Source: Ophiothrix spiculata
Taxonomy: Eukaryota > Echinodermata > Ophiuroidea > Amphilepidida > Ophiotrichidae
Assembly (NCBI GenBank): GCA_000969725.1
Contig: JXSR01S073336.1
DNA: 34,133 nucleotides
Strand: one strand, 5' to 3'
In this document: in pieces, positions 1-10,868 of the stretch
How positions within the stretch are numbered: the stretch's first letter is position 1
Layout: the number at the start of each line of letters is the position of its first letter
Translations under genes and position numbers: made by a program
Notes under the pieces: generated by a model
Databases searched by the model: none
Told to the model about the DNA's origin: nothing
Seen by the model: only the letters and a program-made list of their open reading frames with translations

Positions 1-1381
1 TACATATTTTGTCAAAAGTGACAGCTTTCTATTGCAGATTTAAGAAAGACATACTGTGTATGAGTGAATTATCACTTACCAAGTTACTGAGCAACAAAAA
101 AGTTTAGGAAAGTGATGAGTTGATACCAACCAGCCTTAATTTGAACACATCGTCAAGAACTGCTGAATTGATTTCCTTTGTTTTTGCACCAATGTACCTA
201 TTTTCTGAAGGTCTTGAAGGATAAATCCATAACTAATAGTAATCAGATGCAAAGGATGTATTTTTTGAGGAGTAGCTGCTTGAAAGCATCTACAGATGCT
301 GCAAGACACCATGTTTTCAGGCAGGTTGTTCCAATCTCTTTAAAGAACGTTCTTCTGGATGTATTTAATATTGATACTTTGAGAGTTATTTTTCCTAGAG
401 CTGTTGTGAGAATTTAGCTCGACAAAATAGTTTCCAATGTTTTATACCTACCTATGTAACATATTGGTGTGTGTACATCCTTTCATTTCATTTGCCATTG
501 CTATTATATTGTAACATCAATCCAGACCATGTACTTAGTCCCATCTCTTGTTTCAGCCCACAGTCATACCGGATACATGGTTATCCATTTTCTAAATTTT
601 GTTTGCATTTGCAAGATAAATCTTGTAACTAGGCTTGGAGCTATATTTGTTTTTGATAATGAACCTTGGATGAACCAGGCTGATGCAAAAACATAGCTTT
701 TATATGTGCAATGCATTTTTAAATCTCAGCGTTTTTGGATGATAATGAACAAATCTTTGATGCTCATATATTATCAACCAGATATTTAAGGATTTTTTTG
801 AATTGAAATTTATATTTGGCTTGCTAATATTTTATTTAGTTTATATGGAATGCTTTATGGATTTTTTCCTCCTTCGTAAAAGAAGCATCTTTTAATTAGT
901 TAAATGATTAAGAAAAGGTTTTTAATTTAAAGATAGATTTAGAGCAAGGACGGTCAATTTTTAAAAGTTAAGCCATTGACTATAGAAAAACCTTGATGTA
1001 GTGTACTTATGATGATAATATTTTGCTTTAAAATTTCAGTTCATTTTTCCAGATGTAAGGTGTTATCGAATCAGTCACATTTAGTACATTGAAGCTAAAA
1101 GCCCTTTAAATTGTTTGGCGAAGCATGCTCTATGTGTGGATTATCTTATAAAAGGGGGTTGACATTTGAAGACGTTTTCAAAATGTCAAAAAATGTAAGA
1201 GTTTAGTTTCATTGAATTGGAGTGGAATAGTGCTTTTGATTTGAGCTAAATATTTATATACTTGTATATAGAAATATTAAGGGGATGTTCCAAGTACCGG
1301 GCATCTCAAAACTGATTACATGTAGAAAAACTTGTAACATTTTTTAACAGTTGTGAAAATGTAATTTTTAAGGAAATATAA
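1..1381. other. AT-rich non-coding stretch
   Basis: I see no supported gene or repeat here. A splice-acceptor-like TTTCTATTGCAG ends at 37 and opens a 22-codon frame that stops near 105. A minus-strand donor-like site overlaps it. Neither has a partner site, so both are probably chance. Confidence 0.5.
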
Positions 1382-1383
1382 TA

Positions 1384-1602
1384 CAGGGTGTCCCAATAAA
1401 AATGCATCACTTTTGTTTTTGATCATATCTCAAAAACCAATGAACAAAAATTAAAACTTTTTTATAATGATATTAAGTATAGTTTAGTCTTTCATCAGTA
1501 AAAATTTGAGGAAAATCTGTTGAGCCATTCTTGAGAAAATTAGAATTTTGTACGAAGACTCAATTTTACCCCATTCCAATGGGATTTACTACAGTAACTC
1601 AT
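1384..1602 (+). repeat. Left terminal inverted repeat of the 1.2-kb transposon
   Basis: It matches the reverse complement of 2379-2599 along its whole length with scattered substitutions and small indels. Confidence 0.85.
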
Positions 1603-2378
1603 ATTTGCAACTATTATCGATCTGAAATGACCATGTCATTACAGTAGTAGGCCAACTCAATTGAAAAACTCATTTAATTCATGGATAAACACCTTTGCTA
1701 CAAAAAAACGACAACAACAACCACATAAACAACGGCAACAACAGCAACACAAAATTTACAATTTGAATAAACCTGATTTAAACTTGAAAGTTTGTCTAAT
1801 CATACTCGACTTCCTTCTTCGTCCGGGATTTAGAACGTCGTATTGTACCAGGAACACGGTGATAATTAACACAAACATGACAAAGGTGTTTTGAAACTGA
1901 TTGTGGACATATGAAAAGCAGAGGTAGTTGAAATTTACTTAAAACTGTACCAATTTTATTGAATATGAACTATCATGGACTAGCAGAAATAACACTTTTC
2001 ACAAGGAAGTGAATAACTGCTTTGTTATTTTGATTCGAATGTGTTGACAATGTTATAGTTTTAACACATGTAGGAGAAGAGAGAGTCTTAAAGATTTCTC
2101 TTTTTATGAAGAAAAAAACTCAAAACTTTCCAAAGACTTTCCATTTAAAGAAAACTCTGGCTTGGTTAAGTGTTCTTGAGAAACCGTGAGCTCGTTATTT
2201 CTTTTTACATATTTAACGTTGCAAAACAGCAAAACCTACACATTGAATTACGGTGCCATTTTCATTGCTGAACAAGATATCAGAATCATGTTTTGCCATA
2301 TTTTGTGATCTTTTTGTGTCTGCTTTGCAAGTTTCAAATAAATTGGTAAATAGTAACCAAAGATGTGATATGATAAAC

Positions 2379-2599
2379 ATGAGTTACTGTGGTAAACCCA
2401 TTGGAATGGAGTAAAATTGAGTCTTCTTACAAAATTATCGTTTTCTCAAGGACGGTTCGACGGATTTTGCTCAAAATTTCTCCGATGAAAGAATAAACTA
2501 TATTAATTGTTATCATGAAAAAAGTTTTCATTTTTATTTATTAGTTTCTGAGATATAACTAAAAACAAAAGTGATGCATTTTTATTGGGACACCCTGTA
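2379..2599 (-). repeat. Right terminal inverted repeat of the 1.2-kb transposon
   Basis: Reverse-complement partner of 1384-1602. The outer ~30 bp are nearly identical and the inner end is more diverged. Confidence 0.85.
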
Positions 2600-2936
2600 T
2601 ATTTCTATTCTAGATTCTCATAAAAATTGTGCCACTGTTTTATTATTTTAGGAGTTATCAACAAAGATATATACCTATGCAAAAACCCATTAAAGCAAAA
2701 TGCAACAAAACAGAACCTCTTCTAATGAAGACATTGTAAACATCTTGATGTTAATAGACACTGACTATATGAAGTATCTTTGGTTGGCACATTTATCAAT
2801 CAGGCCATTTACTTCTTGATGGGCCATGCCTTGTGATGGCAGTGACATTTTGTCATGTTAGTGCAAGAAAGTCAAATCTGCAATAGCTGCCTTTTTTCAT
2901 AAAGTTGCATCGCACATTGATGATGTCTAGTCTTGG

Positions 2937-3010
2937 GTCAGTGGCTCTTGATATGGCTCTTCAGGTGTCGGTGGCGGTGTCCCTGAAGAACCATTTCAAG
3001 AGCTACTAAC
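2937..3010. ncRNA. Candidate microRNA-like hairpin
   Basis: 2941-2965 pairs with 2982-3006 as a 25-position stem with only two mismatches (T2952/T2995 and C2957/A2990) and one G-U, around a 16-nt loop. The stem extends outward to 2937/3010 with one more mismatch. The 74-nt size, the pairing pattern and a base composition clearly richer in G+C than its surroundings fit a microRNA precursor. The hairpin is palindromic at DNA level, so either strand could be the transcript. It could instead be the remnant of a small foldback transposon. No seed match to a known microRNA is claimed. Confidence 0.3.
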
Positions 3011-3330
3011 ATATTGGAGAGAAATTTTGAGCAAAATATTAACATATGGCAGCCATTGCAGATACACCTATCCTGCACTCATATCATGATTTGAACTTTT
3101 TATAGGAACAAGACAGAGATGTTTATCAAGTAGCTTGATGAGTAGTTTGTCTTGTTTGTTCACAAAATAGTGCTATCCCTTTTCTATTACTGAAAATTAG
3201 CCTTTTTGGAATCACAGCAAATTTTGATAAGCTTAAGTTATTGCTTAAAGTGTTCATAGCATAACTATGATGTGTATCTTGTGTGTAATCAGTCATATGA
3301 ATATTCAAAATATATTAAAACTAATTACAG

Positions 3331-3357
3331 GATTCTGGCTTTGATAAGTATACTTGT
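3331..3357 (+). other. Possible 27-nt in-frame microexon (weak)
   Basis: An acceptor-like site (CTAATTACAG ending at 3330, with a branch-point-like CTAAT) and a donor TGT|GTAAGTA bracket 27 nt that read as nine codons, DSGFDKYTC, in phase 0. That phase matches the supported exon at 17024-17131. The upstream tract is poor in pyrimidines and there is no protein-level support. Confidence 0.15.
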
Positions 3358-3419
3358 GTAAGTACATTTCTAAAATAAAAAGGCTTAACCTTTCCATTTT
3401 CTTAAATTAATAGAAGCAC

Positions 3420-3606
3420 ATTAATTGCATGAATATTTCATTAGCACATAGGTTGTGAGATTATGTAGGGATTTATCGTAAGAACATTGAAAATGATTTG
3501 TGACTTATGACTTTTACTTTCCACAAATTGATTTCGTTTTTGAACTCTCCACTCTTGATATTAATTAATTGTATGAATAATTCATTAGCACATTATGTTC
3601 TAAGAA
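3420..3606 (+). repeat. Degenerate direct repeat, spacing 144 bp
   Basis: ATTAATTGCATGAATATTTC at 3420 recurs at 3564 as ATTAATTGTATGAATAATTC, both followed by ATTAGCACAT. About 40 bp are alignable, which suggests an old local duplication. Confidence 0.6.
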
Positions 3607-5640
3607 CACAAAGTGATTTATATACATCTCTCTGTATCCACACCTTTATGCAAAATGAAATGAAAATAAAATAAAAGAAAATAGAATAAACAGATTAAAA
3701 AAAAAGAAAAACCTTTTAAAGGGATGTTGCAGAGGAATAATTCACTAGATCATAGCTTTTAAAAACATCTGCTGGTTTATTCAAGATCATTTAAAGAGAT
3801 TCACAAATGCATTATGGCCTGTCATAACATTGATAAGTCTGAATCAAGTTGTCTTTTTCTTATTCTCTAAATACACCCACAACATTTCTTACAACCACTT
3901 TTGTCCATAGACAGAAACGCCCACAAAACAGATTTAGTGTCATACGAAGAGAATTGTTAATGTAAATCTAGTATTTCAGTATACATATAAATATATGTGG
4001 ATATGAAGAATTAGTACCCATTCAAAATTTGTTGTATTGAGTAGATTTTTGTTTGACTTACTTACTGTTTTTTATTTAGTATAAGGAAGCAAACATTAAC
4101 ATAAATATGTATAAAACGCAAACAATTTTATACATGTATCAGAACAGACGGACAATTTATCCATTCAGTAGCTTCATTATAAATATTTTTAACTTCTTAT
4201 GATCTTGACTTTTACCAAATTTAAAGAGAAAATTTCTCTCTGTATATAATAAATCATCATTGGTTATGTTGAAGTGTGACTTTGTGTAGGTGTTGGTCAT
4301 AAATATTTTGTTCCCCAGAGATGATGATATAACAAATGTGAGAAATACAAGAGAGCTTGAGATCCCTTGCAGGCCCTAGATGCTCATGTAGAAAATGTGA
4401 TACGCAGAGCAAAAAAGTCAGAATTACTGTCAGGACATTTCACAAATGAATAACAACTGAATGGTTAAAAAACTGTGTCATACTTGATGTTATAAAAGCT
4501 GTACATAATGAAGCACCAAATAGTTAATCTTTGTAATTTGAAAACTGTTACGTTTATCAGTGGGCAACTTTTTGTACAGTTTTGGGGGCACCGTCTTGTT
4601 CTTATTTAAATTTAAATCTACGTATTACGATTTTGAAGTTACGCTTCCATAGCTTGAACAACATGGATGTTATGAGCAAAAATGCATCTAAAACAAATAT
4701 TAGCTAAATAGTTCTTATTGATTTTAGTTTGCCAAGTTTGTCAGTAATTCACTAGTATTCTTAATATATCTGTTACGGGAAATGTTATTTTGGCAGTAAC
4801 AGTTTCTGGGATCGTGAAAAGAATGTGCTCACTCATGGTATGGAAATCTCAAATTTATCAAAGTGGTGATTAAAAAGAACAAATGGGTTGCACCTTTAAT
4901 TAGTAAAGTATCTTCATACATTGAAAATAATACCGCTGACTTCAAGAATATTGTTTTTCACTCTTATATTTAAGCAAATATAGTAAAGCTTAAATATGGG
5001 TCACAACACAGCCATAATAGAAGTAAATCAACTTTAAAGACTTGTTTGTGCAAGGGTATTAGAATTGCCTTAAGGGTTGCTATTTTTATATGAACAAACA
5101 TATTTTACCGATGATATTTGAGGATAAACTTTCTCACTTCGTGGAAGATAAAGGGAGGTTAAACACTACCTTTACATGTTTGTACATGAGTGTGTACCTT
5201 TTGAAATTATTTCTTTCTTTATGGATGATTAGTTGTGTATCTTAACAAATTAATAGTTGCCATTTTGAATACATTCTGCATGGTATGGATTTCAAAGTTG
5301 CAGACCATGTTAGAAACATCATTCCTCTTCTTTATAAGGAAAACTTGGGAAAATTATGTTATTTAGAACTTTTATAACAAAATTCTGAATTTTGATATAT
5401 TGTTGTCAAAAGTCTAATGACTTTAAGACAAAAGTACTTTCGGTCCTGAATTCCCATATAGGTGTATACACTTCATACGAATTAGAACGCTGAGCATTCT
5501 CTGAGCGTTTCCTTTGGAAACACTTAGGTGTTCTATTGGATCAAAATGGTTAATGATGTCATAAATACAAAATGCATTGGCTGATTTTCAGGATTTTGCT
5601 ATCAAAGGAAAGAGAATACACTGCCCTTCACTATCATTTA

Positions 5641-6590
5641 AAACAGCCTTTTCACTTTGTTTATGTATATGTCAAGTTGACAGAATAGTGTCCACTGCCT
5701 TGATATCAAACGTTACAAAAAGAAAGCATGGATAAAATTTCGTTTTATTTGACAAATCTCTGTGAACTTTGTAAGATATCATGGATGAAATCATTCTATC
5801 TTGGTTGAATAGTGCCATCATATGTCATTCTCTTCCAGTGCCAGCCATTTTAACATCAGTTATATATTTTTAATCCATTTAACAATTTCCCAAATGTCTT
5901 ATAAATCACACAGCCTGCATTTGATGATTATAAAAACACTTGTTGATGCCCCACTTTCCTTTCCTATACTGTTCAAGATGTCTGCGTACCATTATGTTAT
6001 GTTTGGATAGCGTGTATGATGAGTGCATGTAGCATATGATTTCCAGTCAATGCTCTTTTCTTGGCCTGGCTAAAGATTGTTGAATTTATTTGGACTGTCT
6101 TTTTCTTTAAGAACACTTGTATAAAAACAACTTTGTTACTTTGTTTATGTAAATTTCAACATGACAGAATAGTATCTACTGCCTTGATATTAAATGTTAC
6201 AAAAAGAAATGGTTGATAAAATGTTGTTTCCTTTGGCAAATCTCTGTGAACTTTGTAAGCAATCATGGTTGAAATAATTCTATCTAGGTTGAATGGTGCC
6301 ATCATTTCCATCCAATGCCAGCCATTTTAACACCAGTTATATATTTTTTAATCCATTTAACAATTTCCCACATGTCTTATAAATCACACAGCCTGCATTT
6401 GATGATTATAAAAACACTTCTTGATGCCCCACTTTCCTTTGCTATACTGTTCAAGATGTCTGCGTACCATTATGTTATGTTTGGATAGCGTGTATGATGA
6501 GTATATGCAGCATATGATTTCCAGTCAATGCTCTTTTCTTGGCCTGGCTAAACAAGAGATTGTTGAATTTATTTGGGCTGTCTTTTTCTT
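5641..6590 (+). repeat. Tandem duplication, two units of ~470 bp
   Basis: Unit 1 is about 5641-6108 and unit 2 about 6124-6590, with an offset of 484 bp at the left and 478 bp at the right, so several small indels separate them. The right-hand half is the better conserved (for example the stretch from the CACAGCCTGCATTTGATGAT word onward). No conserved reading frame spans the units, no target duplication is visible, and the sequence is not a family I recognise. Confidence 0.85.
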
Positions 6591-7207
6591 GAATTAAATT
6601 CGGGATCCCAATTTTTTTTCCACAAGTATTAGTATAGGAAAGCATGCATGTGCTTTTCATCCATTTTTCGGTGGCAAAACAATTTTTTGACATAATACAC
6701 TTGAAAATGCTTTCAGATAGGTACATTCTGTCATTTTATGCTGTTTTTACTATAAACCATTTTTTATCAAAATCTTATAGTATTGCTTTAAGTGTACAAT
6801 AATTTCCAAATATGTGTAAATTGTGAACATTTGCAATTACAAAAGCAATTTCTAATACATAAATAGTTAAAATAAATGCCCATACATTAACAAACCATGT
6901 AAGGTCATTTGATTTACTATTGTACTTATCAAAATACTTTTTGGTGTTATCCATGTAGTTGATGGTAGTTACAAACTTGATCAATCAAAGTGACACTTCA
7001 GAGGAGCATGGACCGATTGTTCTAAACTTTTTTTACAATTTGTAAGCTGTTTGGTCCGATTTTCCAAATTTTAGTTTTCACTTTCATATGAAAGATCACT
7101 ACTTAAGATACTTCAATTTTAAATTTCAGTTAAATCGGAACAACCATTTTGATTTTATGAGCAATTTTGTATTTTCCATTTGCCTATCCTATACTTTACT
7201 GTGTAAA

Positions 7208-7232
7208 TAATATTATGGTTACCATAATATTA
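7208..7232. repeat. Perfect AT-rich palindrome
   Basis: Two 12-bp arms (TAATATTATGGT and ACCATAATATTA) surround a single T. It could extrude as a cruciform or form a short RNA hairpin. No flanking duplication is seen. Confidence 0.7.
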
Positions 7233-8883
7233 ATAATTTAACACATTTTCACTTATTTTATATCTCTGAAATGCATCATATTTCAGCTGTAAAATTTCAC
7301 ATGAGTTCTGAGGAAAATATGAGGAATATTTTGGTACCAAAATCCCAGAAAGTTTGAAAAAATGCAGACCCAATCCTTTAATGAGATAACTTATGACAAA
7401 CTTGAACAGGTCTTATGATTCTGTGAAGATACTACATTGAAGTACTGATTCAAATGCACTTTATAAAGTGTTGTGTACTTTGTTTAATAGTAGTTGCAAC
7501 TTAACATACCAAAGTAAACAAATGTGGTTTATAATTTTAATTATAGAGAAATATTTCCTGTGAAGAAAATATATACAATTCTTTCAGATAGCACGATATG
7601 TAGATAGTTTTTATGTTTTAAAACATTTAATGCTGTGGATTCTGATTGCATTCTCATCCCCCAGGGCTCAACGGAAGTAATACATTTTGAGTATCAAAAG
7701 AATGCCAAGTTTTTATGATTGTGAATCCAAAATTTCACCTACAATTCCATATGTATAGTTTTGAGATAATTATAGTTTTAAAAGTTTAGCTTTACTAGCA
7801 CATCTATTTTCAATTTCTTATGTATATACGTAACAGCTTCATCCACAATGATGCATACTTTCTTTTGCCTCTTGAAGAGGAAGCTACATGACATTGAAAT
7901 CTCACAAAATGCATTTCAGAGGTTAAAGTTAATGAACAGTAAATTACACTCATGTTGAAATCGGGCCTAAACCTTTAAACAGTATTCTAGTGCAGATGTT
8001 TAAAAAGAAGTATTTTAGAAAATATTTCATTGTACATTTATCTGCAAATTTCAAACTTCAGAAACAAATGGAAATGAAAATACTGTAACCTGTGTATCTG
8101 TATACATTTGTGGTTACAGAAAACACCCTTTGAAGGCATTCTGGCTCCTCAGCCTGGATAAGCTTGTATGTACAAACCTGATATATAAGTGAAATGCATT
8201 TGAGGCACTGTACTGTGCTGTCAGATATCCTTACTATGAATGCAAGGTAATCTTACTAGATTGTTGTACAGCATGTCGTAGAAAAACCTTAGAATATTCT
8301 CATGTAAAATTTTTGGTTTTAATGAATAGGTAACATTTTTTTCTTTCTACAATTGCAATAAAACACCGTTTACATCAAGGAAAAATATGAAGTTTTGTTT
8401 TATTTCAATTGGTAATGCAAAAGTTACAATTATGACCATTCATCCCTAACCAGGTGTAAATGCAAAGGAAAAATATACTTTGGATCGTATTCCTCAAATG
8501 AAATTGTGCAGGTGTTCTGAAGCAGATATAAAGATCAATTTACAAGAAATTGATTTGCAGAATAGTAGCCTTTGCATATATTTCACTTAAAGAACAAAAA
8601 AGTTTGTTGCATTCTGATATCACAAACACATATTTCTGAATGGTGTGAAATTGCTCAGCTTGGAAGATATACCGGTATCATATCTGCCTCTCTTTTCCAT
8701 CAATTTTTTTCATATTTATAGCACATTTACACAAAAGTATGTACATAATAAATATGTAAACATTGTTTTAGTTTGCAAATCAAGGTATTGTACACAAAGG
8801 TATGATGAAACGAAACATTATTTCTGTTCCAGGTTAAGAGTGAAAGGTGTTTTTTCTGGGACATACAATGTTTTCTTTATGTG

Positions 8884-9278
8884 ATCTTGTTCCTGTAATG
8901 TGTACATTATGGTTGTCCTTAATTCCATTCAACTGTAACATAAATATGGTTTAATGAAAATTAAGTCTTGGGTTTTGATAATAAGAAAAAAAATATGTTG
9001 CTTTTAGTTAGTGAAATAAAGTTTGATCTGTTGTTATTATTGGTCATTTGGTTCCAGACTTAACAAATCTTGATAAAACTTGATACTTCTTTGAATTTAT
9101 GATAATTCTTTAAATTTTAAAAACAATGAAAAACAAAAGAATTTACCACCTTTAATAATTGCCTGGTAACTTAAATTCAATATTCCCGACATCCGGCTTA
9201 TTCCCTTCGATCATGTCACACATTTCCTTTCTGAAATCTTGTTCCTGTAACATGTACCTCATGGATTTCCTTAATTCC
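8884..9278 (+). repeat. 43-bp imperfect direct repeat, 352 bp apart
   Basis: 8884-8926 and 9236-9278 both begin ATCTTGTTCCTGTAA and end TCCTTAATTCC, with 37 of 43 positions equal. The intervening DNA shows no terminal repeats. This is probably an old duplication. Confidence 0.6.
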
Positions 9279-9636
9279 TCTCTTATGCAGTGTTGGCATT
9301 TTGTACCATGTTCATGTTACAGACATTCTTTATCAAGGGGAGACAAGTAAAGCCGTTTGTAAGATTTTTAACACAGAAGATTACATTTGAGCGTAATTTC
9401 CTCTCAATTTAGAAATAAAAGGCAATCCCACAAAGTCATACTTCAGGGTACTGGGTACAAGAACCAGACAGAAGAAATTTGTAAAATGTTATCCTTTTAA
9501 GATTCTGTAGTCTAATCCCGAAGAGCAATTTTGTATATTTCATATCAGTAAATTATTAGTGCGCATTATTCACTGTGACATTCATATTGATGACAGTTTA
9601 TTTAATGTCATTTTCTACGATGACAGCCCACATAGA

Positions 9637-10029
9637 TCATGTTTTGTTACAAAACATCTGCAAATGATTGCACAATTCATAAATTTCCCATAAAGTACAT
9701 CCAGGGCCCGTCACGTGAAGCCAACTTGGCAAATCAAATTCAATAAATATGATTTTGTGTCTGGGGTTATCCCAGGTTATCTCTACTAAGTATTCTAAGA
9801 ACATCCTCTTTCGTGTTATTCTTTGGTTAGATGTTCTGTCTGTTAGAATGAGGCCTGATATGTGGTTTGCTGTTTCCCTGTGAGTATTTTGTTTTCTTCG
9901 CAAAGGAGTGTTTAAGAAGAAAACAATAGAATAAACGATAAATAAAATAATTGAGAAATAGCCAGGCCACTTCAAACAATTCAAATTAAAAATCTTAATG
10001 AATGATGCCTCTGTATGAACCTGTGTCAT
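9637..10029 (-). CDS. Open frame of ~130 codons with a possible membrane helix, unrecognised
   Basis: From the first ATG (10029) to the TGA at 9637, this minus-strand frame encodes about 130 residues. An in-frame TAA lies a short way upstream of that ATG. Residues ~22-42 are strongly hydrophobic (WPGYFSIILFIVYSIVFFLN), followed by basic RRK, which would suit a single membrane anchor. A longer hydrophilic tail follows, containing YLVEITWDNPRHKIIFIEFD and three spaced cysteines near the end. At this base composition only a fraction of one frame this long is expected by chance in 34 kb, by my rough estimate. I recognise no family, and no promoter or splice partner is evident. It could be a single-exon gene, a lone exon, a decayed retrocopy or chance. 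Confidence 0.25.
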   Translation of the reverse strand: MTQVHTEASFIKIFNLNCLKWPGYFSIILFIVYSIVFFLNTPLRRKQNTHRETANHISGLILTDRTSNQRITRKRMFLEYLVEITWDNPRHKIIFIEFDLPSWLHVTGPGCTLWEIYELCNHLQMFCNKT

Positions 10030-10793
10030 TTTTGGGACCAAAATGTTATTTTGTGCCTTTTGTTACCAATTTCAGTTAGGCTTTTCTGAAAATTGTGGGT
10101 CATAAAAAAAAAGAGAAGAGTTTTAGCATTTATCGCTCATTTTGGTCAAAAACTAACACATACGTGCCAATCAAAAAGCTCATCAACCAAGGCTGATGAG
10201 AGTATTAAAAAAACTTAGAGGTAACGCAGAGCTGAATATACTTGGTAAATGAAAATCAAATACAAAGGTCAAAGTTTTGCCTTTTCGAGAGTCTTGAGAT
10301 ACCAAACCATTCCCTTTAATATCTTATATTCAAAGTTAGATACCTGCTCTATACCTCTAGGTGGTGATTTTGTATGATTTGGAAGGCGAGAGCTTGGCAA
10401 GAAGGTATCAAATTCAGCAGGGTATGCAAAGGAATTATTATTGAATCAAGTACTTGATATGCATGCATGCATACACATTTCTCTGGATGTAAAGGTGATG
10501 AATGGATATTTTTTTCTGACTGGTACCAAGTTTTGTATCATGTAGTAAAACACATGGTTTCATATTGGGTTTATAAATAAATAAATAAATAGTGAAACTG
10601 AATGAGACTGGTGTAAATCTCATAAATGTAGTCTCTTGCCCATGTAAAGTATGTCCGGGGGAATAAAATTTAGGATCAAAATAGCACACATAATTTGAGA
10701 TCAACCTTTTTAAAACTCAACTTTTCAACAACAACAAATCCGAAAATGTGGTTTACTCTTTTTGTATTATTTCTAACTGCAAAATATAACTCA

Positions 10794-10868
10794 TCAACAC
10801 AGAATGTGTAAAGTTCAATTTAATATAAACCAATTGTATACAAAATTGAACTTTGTAGTAAGTGTTGA
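10794..10868. repeat. Two-part foldback (7-bp and 12-bp arms)
   Basis: TCAACAC (10794-10800) pairs with GTGTTGA (10862-10868). Inside it, AAAGTTCAATTT (10810-10821) pairs perfectly with AAATTGAACTTT (10843-10854). The internal loops are 9 and 7 nt and the terminal loop is 21 nt. It could be a small hairpin RNA or a foldback transposon relic. Confidence 0.55.

Larger units (their letters stand above)
1384..2599. mobile_element. Non-autonomous DNA transposon with ~220-bp terminal inverted repeats
   Basis: The element starts CAGGGTGTCCCAATAAAAAT at 1384 and ends with its reverse complement at 2599. It is flanked by TA on both sides (1382-1383 and 2600-2601), a likely TA target duplication as in Tc1/mariner-type insertions. 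The inverted repeats run 1384-1602 and 2379-2599 and stay alignable to an inner ACTCAT/ATGAGT. The ~776-bp middle holds no recognisable transposase; its one open frame (1661-1894) is a low-complexity Gln/Lys stretch from CAA/ACA-rich DNA. Termini of the CAGGGTGTCC type are common in invertebrate DNA transposons, but I cannot fix the superfamily. The copy must have depended on a transposase supplied elsewhere. Confidence 0.85.
2602..5640. other. Non-coding stretch with short repeats and hairpins
   Basis: No supported gene. It holds the microRNA-like hairpin at 2937-3010, a possible 27-nt microexon at 3331-3357, a degenerate direct repeat (3420 and 3564) and a 10-bp hairpin (4966-4975 with 4988-4997). 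The rest is AT-rich sequence without recognisable structure. Confidence 0.6.
6591..9636. other. AT-rich non-coding stretch
   Basis: No supported gene. Notable contents are a perfect palindrome at 7208-7232 and a 43-bp direct repeat at 8884 and 9236. A good acceptor-like site (TTATTTCTGTTCCAG ending at 8833) has only a short open frame behind it. Confidence 0.55.

Noticed and set aside
7588..7680. ATTCTTTCAG acceptor-like site followed by a 29-codon frame with a hydrophobic stretch
   Set aside because: 29 open codons are expected by chance and there is no matching donor upstream.
8830..9040. Strong acceptor-like TTATTTCTGTTCCAG with a short frame and AATAAA about 180 bp downstream, as a terminal exon
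   Set aside because: More than one frame is short and open, AATAAA is frequent in such AT-rich DNA, and no upstream partner exon is visible.
10193..10200. CTGATGAG, a hammerhead ribozyme core word
   Set aside because: The GAAA core and the flanking stems needed for a hammerhead fold are not present in the right places. The word is part of a simple CTCATCA/TGATGAG inverted pair.
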